A program made the position numbers and the translations under genes. Below the pieces are notes generated by a model, which was not told the origin of the DNA, did no database searches, and saw only the letters and a program-made list of their open reading frames with translations. From JANLYQ01 sp031365725 (GTDB lineage Bacteria > Actinomycetota > Actinomycetes > JACCUZ01): a stretch of 17,232 nucleotides of DNA. The stretch is taken from positions 1-17,232 of the forward strand of contig JANLYQ010000040.1 in the NCBI GenBank assembly GCA_031365725.1, read 5' to 3'. Shown here piece after piece: positions 6,012 to 12,980 of this stretch (position 1 is the first letter of the stretch; the number at the start of each line of letters is the position of its first letter).

Positions 6012-6102
6012 GCCGCTGGCTCAGCCAGGTTCCGCCACTCGACGACCACCTCAGCCAGGTTCCGCCACTCGACGGTCTCCCGCAGCCAGGTTCCGCCACT
6101 CG
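5985..6102. repeat. Right array: four 17-bp repeats, orientation + - - -
   Basis: Same unit as the left array. One plus copy lies at 5985-6001, overlapping the end of the nuclease-like gene, and minus copies lie at 6025-6041, 6055-6071 and 6086-6102; all four are exact. Spacers are 23, 13 and 14 bases. Read in reverse complement the array is + + + - with spacers 14, 13, 23, matching the left array (12, 13, 23). The first two copies form a perfect 17-bp stem with a 23-base loop that could terminate transcription of the gene. Confidence 0.92.
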
Positions 6103-6120
6103 AAGGGCCAGAAGGGTCTA

Positions 6121-6168
6121 ACGGTCAGACGGTCAGACGGTCAGACGGTCAGACGGTCTGACGGTCCG
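6121..6168. repeat. 8-bp tandem repeat (ACGGTCAG)
   Basis: Four exact copies of ACGGTCAG (6121-6152) followed by two one-base variants, ACGGTCTG and ACGGTCCG. It lies in the 184-base gap between the convergent ends of the DUF559-like gene and the MOSC gene, 18 bases beyond the right repeat array. Nothing suggests that it is translated. Such a short tandem repeat is likely to vary in copy number. Confidence 0.93.
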
Positions 6169-6195
6169 ACGGGACAGGCAGGGAGGACAGGGCGG

Positions 6196-6876
6196 TCAAG
6201 GGGCGGCGGTGCGGGCGCGCGCGGCGAGGTCGCGGCGGACGGCGCGGTCGAGGTCGGCGGCGAGACCGGGCTGCTCGTCGAGCAAGCGCTGAAGCCGGTC
6301 GACGTCGGTGCTGCGCGGGGTGAAGACGTCGCCGATAGTGACGCCGTGCGCCGGGCGGTCAGAGACGACCACGGCGTCACCGGCGCCGATGGTGCCGGGC
6401 GAGACGACCCGCAAGTAGGCACCGGGTGCGCCCGCCTCGGTGAACCGCTTGACCCAATGCGGCTCGGCCATGAAGCCCTGGAAGGTCGTGCACGGGATCC
6501 GGGGGCAGCTGACCTCGAGCACCAGGCCGTCGTCGCCGACCGTCCACCGCTCGCCGATCACGGCGCCGGTGACGTCGATGCCCACGGTGTCGAGATTTTG
6601 CCCGAACGACCCCGGAGCCAGCTCGCGCCCCAGCTCGGCCGACCAACGGTCGCGGTCCTCAACGGCGTAGGCGTAGACCGCCTGGTCGGGGCCGCCGTGG
6701 TGCCGGGTGTCATAGACCTGGTCGCCGGCGAGCCCAGCCCCGGCCGGCCCGGGAGCCACCGCCGGCACCCGGTCGCCCACTGGTCTCTTGTCGATAGCGG
6801 TCTGGTCGAGGTCGCCGCGGGTGTCCGGGACCAGTGCGTGCACGACGTTGACCGAGACGATGCGAGCAGCGGGCAT
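6196..6876 (-). CDS. MOSC domain-containing protein
   Basis: A 226-residue protein of the MOSC family, related to YiiM and the C-terminal domain of molybdenum cofactor sulfurases, proposed to bind Moco or handle sulfur; YiiM itself detoxifies N-hydroxylated bases. The motif HHGGPDQAVYAY (59-70), GSFGQNLDT (89-97) and SCPRIPC with Cys124 and Cys129 are the family landmarks; Cys129 is in the position of the conserved MOSC cysteine. The ATG start has no clear Shine-Dalgarno site, but TAGCCT seven bases ahead suggests a leaderless transcript. The Uma2-family gene ends 17 bases upstream, so read-through from that gene is also likely. The substrate is unknown. Confidence 0.88.
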   Translation of the reverse strand: MPAARIVSVNVVHALVPDTRGDLDQTAIDKRPVGDRVPAVAPGPAGAGLAGDQVYDTRHHGGPDQAVYAYAVEDRDRWSAELGRELAPGSFGQNLDTVGIDVTGAVIGERWTVGDDGLVLEVSCPRIPCTTFQGFMAEPHWVKRFTEAGAPGAYLRVVSPGTIGAGDAVVVSDRPAHGVTIGDVFTPRSTDVDRLQRLLDEQPGLAADLDRAVRRDLAARARTAAP

Positions 6877-6883
6877 GGCTTCG

Positions 6884-6889
6884 AGGCTA
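6884..6889 (-). promoter_or_regulatory. Candidate leaderless -10 box of the MOSC gene
   Basis: Reads TAGCCT on the minus strand, exactly seven bases before the ATG, so transcription could begin at the start codon. It lies in the gap after the Uma2-family gene. No clear -35 is visible. Confidence 0.3.
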
Positions 6890-6893
6890 TCCG

Positions 6894-7472
6894 TCAGACG
6901 AGCGACACAGCCACGGGAAATGGTCGTACGACGGGCAGCGAGCCGTCACCGACCAGTCGCGCGGTCTCGACGTAGCGTCCGTCGTCGTCGAGCTCGAGCA
7001 CCGTCAGTGACGGCTCAATCGGATCGACGAGCCAGTACGTCGGCACGCCGGCTTCCTCGTAGGCAACCTTCTTCAGCGCCCGGTCCTTGAGCCCGCGGCC
7101 GGACCTGATCTCCACGACCAGCAGCGGTCGCCCCTCGAGCCGCTTCTCGCCGATCTCGGCGTCGACCGCGACGAGCAGGTCCGGCTGCCAGGTGCTGTCG
7201 GGATCGGGCTTGAAGTCGAACGGCGCCAACATCACGGCCAGCTCGGCTGGGGACGCCTCGACGAGCTGGACGTACAGCCGACCGAGCAGCTGCTGATGGG
7301 CCTTGCTGGGCGCCGGGCTCACGATCAGGACCCCGTCAACGAGCTCGTAGCCGTAACCCTCTGGCAGCGCCTCGAGGTCGGCATCGGTGAAGTGGCCCGG
7401 GGCGCGGTCACGCATGCGGTCCAGCCAGACCGGCGGGGCAGCTCCCAGGGTGTCGGCAGCGTCGGCAGCCAT
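6894..7472 (-). CDS. Uma2 family (DUF820) putative endonuclease
   Basis: A 192-residue member of the Uma2/DUF820 family, which has a PD-(D/E)XK nuclease fold; family members are mostly uncharacterised and abundant in cyanobacteria and actinobacteria. Visible motifs: YELVDGVLIVSPAP (42-55), the QPDLLV strand with Pro97-Asp98, LVVEIRS with Glu121, and a basic helix leading to AGVPTYWLVDP, which includes Lys134 and Lys135. The core is thus intact. I chose the ATG at 7472; an in-frame GTG at 7514 would add 14 residues, and neither start has a strong ribosome-binding site. It lies between lepA and the MOSC gene on the same strand. DNA cleavage is assumed from the fold only. Confidence 0.85.
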   Translation of the reverse strand: MAADAADTLGAAPPVWLDRMRDRAPGHFTDADLEALPEGYGYELVDGVLIVSPAPSKAHQQLLGRLYVQLVEASPAELAVMLAPFDFKPDPDSTWQPDLLVAVDAEIGEKRLEGRPLLVVEIRSGRGLKDRALKKVAYEEAGVPTYWLVDPIEPSLTVLELDDDGRYVETARLVGDGSLPVVRPFPVAVSLV

Positions 7473-7547
7473 AAGGATCTCTCGCAATCTCTCGGCACTC
7501 ACCGAGCCTGCCACCAGAGTGCGTCCGTAAGCCGTCCGTTGTCCACA

Positions 7548-7586
7548 GACCCCGGTGGAGGCGACGCCACGGGTGACGGCGGGGTC
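7548..7586 (-). terminator. Candidate hairpin terminator after lepA
   Basis: GACCCCG (7548-7554) pairs with CGGGGTC (7580-7586), and the enclosed 25 bases contain a further GTGG/CCAC pairing. It starts ten bases after the lepA stop. There is no T-tract, which is common for actinobacterial terminators, so efficiency cannot be judged. It would separate lepA from the Uma2 gene. Confidence 0.4.
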
Positions 7587-7595
7587 ACGAGCGCA

Positions 7596-9455
<1,860 letters not shown>

Positions 9456-9541
9456 TCAGCATCCAATGCTTGCTCGTACGACGGGGGGCGCGACCATCCT
9501 CCCACGCAGCGCGAATCCGTTGGCCAGGATGCCGCGCCGCC

Positions 9542-9554
9542 CCCGATGATCGGG
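9542..9554. promoter_or_regulatory. 13-bp palindrome at the start of the first phosphotransferase gene
   Basis: CCCGAT-G-ATCGGG is a perfect 6+1+6 inverted repeat ending two bases before the ATG at 9557, in the lepA/phosphotransferase divergent gap. It covers the place where a ribosome-binding site would be. Operator or RNA hairpin are both possible; function is unknown. Confidence 0.3.
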
Positions 9555-9556
9555 TG

Positions 9557-10576
9557 ATGAGGACACCGGGGGCTGCTGCGGCATCGGCGGGCTCGACGGC
9601 ACAGGCGACACCCGGGGCTGCTGCGGCTTCGACCGCACCGACGGCACCGGCGGCGGCTGGCGCGCGCATCGGCTGGGACGACGTGCCCGAGCACGTGCGC
9701 GGCGACATCGTGGCCGGGCTCGGCTCCCCGGTTGTCGAGGCGCGAAGCCAGCACGGTGGTTTCTCCCCCGGCGCTGCGGTTCGCGTCGTCTGCGCGGACG
9801 GCACCCGGGTGTTCGTGAAGGCGTGCGGCGTCGAGCTCAACCCGGACACCCCCGTGATGAACCGGGCCGAGATCGTCGCGCTGGAGCAGCTCGCGCAGCT
9901 GGGCAAACCGGTGCCGCACGCCCGGCTGCTGTCGGCGTACGACGACGGGTCGTGGGTCGCCCTGGTGCTGGAGGACATCGACGGTCACCGGCCGCAGGTG
10001 CCGTGGACCGTGGCGGACGCCACGGTCATGAGCAGATCACTCGAGCAGCTGGCCGCGACCAAGGCCCCCCGGGGGCTGCCCGACTTCGCCGACATGGGAC
10101 AGCTGCTGACCGGCTGGGACGCCGTGGCCGCGGAGCCCGACGGCATCGCCCCGACGCTGCTGGAGCGACTCCCCGACTTCCTGGCCTGCCAGGAGCTCGC
10201 CCGCCAGGTCACCGTCGGCGATCGGCTGGTGCACTGGGACGCCCGCGCCGACAACGTCATCGTGCGCGACGGAGAGGCGGTGCTGCTGGACTGGGCCTGG
10301 GCCGGCCGCGGCGCGCCCTGGTTGGACACCCTGTTGCTGGCCATGGACTTCCGCATCCAGGGCGGCCCGGACCCCGACACGTTCCTCGCTGCCTCGCCAG
10401 TGACCCGAGAGGTGCCGCCCGACCACCTGGCGTCGGTCATCGCCTGCATGGTCGGGGTCTGGCACGACCGCGCTCGCCGGCCCGCGCCGCCCGGGTTGCC
10501 GACGATCAGGACGTGGCAGGCCTGGTGCGGAGCCGCGGCACTGGACTGGCTGGACACGGGCTCGCTGTGGCGGTGA
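9557..10576 (+). CDS. APH family phosphotransferase (first of a tandem pair)
   Basis: A 339-residue kinase-like protein of the aminoglycoside phosphotransferase/choline kinase superfamily. The N-terminal ~35 residues are Ala/Thr/Pro-rich and made of two 15-residue repeats. Then follow a glycine-containing loop (HGGFSPG), the ATP-binding lysine in RVFVKA, the catalytic loop VHWDARADN (His226, Asp228, Asn233) and the metal-binding Asp245 in LLDWAW. All catalytic residues are present, so it should be an active kinase, but the substrate is unknown; chromosomal members often phosphorylate small metabolites rather than antibiotics. The ATG at 9557 is chosen; a GTG lies directly before it. Its TGA overlaps the GTG start of the next, paralogous gene, so the two are translationally coupled. 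Confidence 0.87.
   Translation: MRTPGAAAASAGSTAQATPGAAAASTAPTAPAAAGARIGWDDVPEHVRGDIVAGLGSPVVEARSQHGGFSPGAAVRVVCADGTRVFVKACGVELNPDTPVMNRAEIVALEQLAQLGKPVPHARLLSAYDDGSWVALVLEDIDGHRPQVPWTVADATVMSRSLEQLAATKAPRGLPDFADMGQLLTGWDAVAAEPDGIAPTLLERLPDFLACQELARQVTVGDRLVHWDARADNVIVRDGEAVLLDWAWAGRGAPWLDTLLLAMDFRIQGGPDPDTFLAASPVTREVPPDHLASVIACMVGVWHDRARRPAPPGLPTIRTWQAWCGAAALDWLDTGSLWR
9563..9652 (+). repeat. 45-bp in-frame tandem duplication in the phosphotransferase N-terminus
   Basis: Two adjacent 45-base copies (9563-9607 and 9608-9652) encode related 15-residue blocks that both begin TPGAAAAS. The copies differ at several positions, mostly in their second half, so the duplication is not recent. It lengthens a presumably disordered N-terminal tail without shifting the frame. 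Confidence 0.85.
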
Positions 10577-11607
10577 CCGCGCGGCCGCCGTACGAGCGCA
10601 CGGCACAGCGGCCGGGGTGGGGCGAGCTGCCCCCGGCCGTACGCCGGCGCATCGAGGGGCGGGCCGGAGCCGAGGTAGCGGGCGTCGCGGTGGCCGGCGG
10701 TGGCTTCACGCGCGGGTTCGCCGGACTGCTCGACCTTGCTGACGGCACGTCGGTCTTCGTCAAAGCCGCCTCGCACGCGATCAGGCCCATCGCCGCATCG
10801 TCGTACGCCCGCGAAGCCGAGGTGCTGCGCGCACTGCCGCCCGAGGTGCCGGCACCGGCGCTGCTCTGGTCGGAGCGGTTGGACGACTGGCAGGTGCTGG
10901 CGACGACCGCTGTGCCCGGCGCCCGGATGCCTGGTCAGCCGTGGACGTCACCCGACCTTGTCGCCGCGGTGCATGCCTGCGAGACGTACGCCGCCGCCCT
11001 GCGTGCGTCGCCGCCGGACCTCGAGCTGGCTCCGATGACGGCGGGGATGCTGGAGGACGCGTGGTCGCAATGGTTTGCCGACCTCGCGGCGGGTCGGAGC
11101 AGCTCCAGGCTCATCACGCCGTGGGCGACCGACAACCTCGGCCGGCTGCACGACCTCGTGCAGGCTGCGGCCGAGGCCCTGGTTGGCAACGACCCCGGCC
11201 ACAACGACCTTCGCCCGGACAACATCCTCATCGACCGGGGCGGCGTCGCCTGGATCTGCGACTGGAACTGGCTGGCGCTCGGACCGGCGTGGACCGACCT
11301 GGTCGGTCTGCTGGTTACCGTGCACGCCGACCACCGGCACGACGCAGGCGCCGTGGTCGACGCCGACCGGGTGCTCGCCGAGTCCTGGCCTTCCGACGGT
11401 CTGGAGCGGCGCGACGCAGTCGTGGTCGACGAACGGGTCGACTCCTTCCTGGCGCTGATCGCGGCCTTCATGGGCGCCCAGGCCGACGACCCGGTGCCGG
11501 ACATCGCCTCGTCCTGGTTGGCCGCGCACCGGGCCTACTTCGGCAGCGTGGCTCTTTCCTGGCTCGAGCACCGATCCCGCCGGATTGGCCGCACGCTCCG
11601 AAGTTGA
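10573..11607 (+). CDS. APH family phosphotransferase (second of a tandem pair)
   Basis: A 344-residue phosphotransferase of the same superfamily as its upstream neighbour and clearly paralogous: the N-terminal lobes align (a W..(L/V)P..VR..I.G start, GGF(S/T)(R/P)G loop, and ADGT.VFVKA with the ATP lysine). The catalytic loop is HNDLRPDN (His210, Asp212, Asn217) and the metal-binding Asp230 lies in ICDWNW. All key residues are present; the substrate is unknown. The GTG at 10573 overlaps the preceding TGA by three bases (GTGA). An alternative GTG at 10567 would add two residues. It lacks the Ala-rich repeat tail of the first copy. A possible rpsT promoter overlaps its last codons. Confidence 0.87.
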   Translation: MTARPPYERTAQRPGWGELPPAVRRRIEGRAGAEVAGVAVAGGGFTRGFAGLLDLADGTSVFVKAASHAIRPIAASSYAREAEVLRALPPEVPAPALLWSERLDDWQVLATTAVPGARMPGQPWTSPDLVAAVHACETYAAALRASPPDLELAPMTAGMLEDAWSQWFADLAAGRSSSRLITPWATDNLGRLHDLVQAAAEALVGNDPGHNDLRPDNILIDRGGVAWICDWNWLALGPAWTDLVGLLVTVHADHRHDAGAVVDADRVLAESWPSDGLERRDAVVVDERVDSFLALIAAFMGAQADDPVPDIASSWLAAHRAYFGSVALSWLEHRSRRIGRTLRS

Positions 11608-11613
11608 TAGCCT
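11585..11613 (+). promoter_or_regulatory. Candidate rpsT promoter
   Basis: A TTGGCC box (11585-11590) and a TAGCCT box (11608-11613) are separated by 17 bases. They lie at the end of the second phosphotransferase gene and would give an rpsT leader of about 75 bases. Both boxes are only moderate matches to consensus. Confidence 0.35.
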
Positions 11614-11693
11614 GATGCGTCGCTGCCCCGGGCGTGTTCCGGCGGGCGGCGCTCCCGCATCTTCCCGGACCAGACAGATCTCGAGGCTCCTTC

Positions 11694-11954
11694 GTGGCGA
11701 ACATCAAGTCCCAGCTCAAGCGGATCAAGACCAACGAGGCCGCTCGGTTGCGCAACAAGGGCGTCAAGTCTGCCCTCAAGACCTCGGTGCGCAAGTTCCG
11801 CGAGGCCGCCGACACGGGCGCCCGCGACACGGCCGTGGCTGCCATGACCCACGCGGCCCGTCAGCTCGACAAGGCCGCCAGCAAGGGCGTCATCCACGCC
11901 AACCAGGCCGCCAACCGTAAGTCAGCCATGGCCAAGCGCGTCGCCTCGCTCTGA
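11694..11954 (+). CDS. rpsT: 30S ribosomal protein S20
   Basis: Primary 16S rRNA-binding protein of the small subunit. The product is 86 residues, the normal bacterial length, and highly basic, with the typical start ANIKSQLKRIKTNEAARLRN and end IHANQAANRKSAMAKRV. The start is a GTG with a GAGG site seven bases ahead. A non-AUG start is familiar for this gene: in E. coli rpsT begins with UUG and is autogenously repressed at translation. Whether that control applies here is unknown. The gene is convergent with holA. Confidence 0.97.
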   Translation: MANIKSQLKRIKTNEAARLRNKGVKSALKTSVRKFREAADTGARDTAVAAMTHAARQLDKAASKGVIHANQAANRKSAMAKRVASL

Positions 11955-11978
11955 TCTGACGCCGCACACTGCTCCGTG

Positions 11979-12010
11979 CTGAGCGAGGTCGGTCGGCCTC
12001 GTGCGCTCAG
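11979..12010. terminator. Hairpin between convergent rpsT and holA
   Basis: CTGAGCG (11979-11985) pairs with CGCTCAG (12004-12010), and an inner GAGG/CCTC can extend the stem past a three-base bulge. It follows the rpsT stop by 24 bases and covers the holA stop, so it could serve both strands. No T-tract is present. Confidence 0.45.
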
Positions 12011-12969
12011 CTGGCTGAGCGTGCCGACACGATGGCCCGCACTGCGCACTCCAGGGCATAGACCTGGTCGGTGCCGCCGCCCTTGATCTGCTCGTCGGCT
12101 CGCGCCACCGCGACGATCGCGTCCTCGACACCGGTCGGGGTCCAGCCCGCGAGCTGGCCCTTGGCCTTCTTGACCACGAACGGCGCCAGGCCGAGCTCTC
12201 GCGCCACGTCGTCGGGTCGACTCAACCGCGACCCCGCGACCCGCGCCATCGCCCGGAGGCCGGCCGCGAGTGCCGCGTTGAGCGGCACCGGGTCGACCCC
12301 GGTGGCCAACGCATGCCGCATCAGCCGCAGCGCCTCGTCGTGACGGCCCTCGACTGCCGCGTCGGCGACCTTGAAGCCGGTGACCTCGACCCGGCCGGCG
12401 TGATATCGCTCGACCACCTCGCTGGTGATCGTGCCGTCGGTGTCGGCGATCAACTGGCTGCAGGCTGATGCCAGCTCACGTAGGTCGCTGCCGAGGGCGT
12501 CGAGGAGTGCCTGTGCCGCGGCCCCGTCGATGCGCCGTCGGGCCGAGCTGAACTCCGCCTGCACGAAGGCCAGCTTGTCGCTGTCCCACTTGAGCGCCTT
12601 GCAGTCGATGACCTCGGCACCGGCCTTGCGTACCGCATCGAGCAGTGCCTTGCCCTTGACCCCGCCGGCGTGCACGAGCACGAGCTTGACGTCATCCGGT
12701 GGCGCACCGAAGAGCGCCTTGAGCTCGGCGGCGATGTCGTCCGAGGCCTCGGACAGGTCGCGGACGACCAGGATCGATGCGCCACCGAACAGTGACGGCG
12801 CGGCGAGCCCGGCGACCCGGCCCGGCTCCAACCCGACCGCCGACAGGTCATGCACCTCGGCCGCGCTGTCGTCCGCGCGGAGCGCCGCCACCCTCCGCGC
12901 GACGGCACGGTCACGTAGGAGCGCCTCGGGTCCGTGCACGAGGGTGAGGGCTGGCGCGCTGCTGGTCAT
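12007..12969 (-). CDS. holA: DNA polymerase III subunit delta
   Basis: Delta is the clamp-loader subunit that opens the beta sliding clamp at primed DNA. The product is 320 residues, normal for actinobacterial HolA. It starts with LTLVHGPEALLRDRAV, the degenerate nucleotide-binding start of the family. It keeps the GGASILVVRDLSE beta-binding region (about 62-74), the ALKWDSDKLAFVQ segment, DLRELASACSQLIAD, and the C-terminal collar-like helices ending in VYALECAVRAIV. The ATG at 12969 is 11 bases after the comEC stop, so holA is the last gene of the comEA-comEC-holA transcription unit. This is a widespread bacterial arrangement. Confidence 0.94.
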   Translation of the reverse strand: MTSSAPALTLVHGPEALLRDRAVARRVAALRADDSAAEVHDLSAVGLEPGRVAGLAAPSLFGGASILVVRDLSEASDDIAAELKALFGAPPDDVKLVLVHAGGVKGKALLDAVRKAGAEVIDCKALKWDSDKLAFVQAEFSSARRRIDGAAAQALLDALGSDLRELASACSQLIADTDGTITSEVVERYHAGRVEVTGFKVADAAVEGRHDEALRLMRHALATGVDPVPLNAALAAGLRAMARVAGSRLSRPDDVARELGLAPFVVKKAKGQLAGWTPTGVEDAIVAVARADEQIKGGGTDQVYALECAVRAIVSARSAS

Positions 12970-12980
12970 CGCCGCCGAGG

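Noticed and set aside
4776..6102. CRISPR-like regularly spaced repeats
   Set aside because: The repeat is 17 bp with spacers of only 12-14 bp (23 in the hairpins), copies occur in both orientations, and no cas gene is nearby.
4776..6102. Insertion sequence with terminal inverted repeats
   Set aside because: No recognisable transposase of DDE, HUH or serine/tyrosine recombinase type, and I could not find a target-site duplication. I therefore describe it as a repeat-flanked gene rather than an IS.
6121..6168. Phase-variable coding repeat
   Set aside because: The octamers lie between convergent genes; the open frame that crosses them is an unsupported shadow.
9557..11607. Acquired aminoglycoside resistance genes
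   Set aside because: The proteins belong only broadly to the APH superfamily, have host-like base composition and sit between housekeeping genes; no resistance subtype is recognisable.
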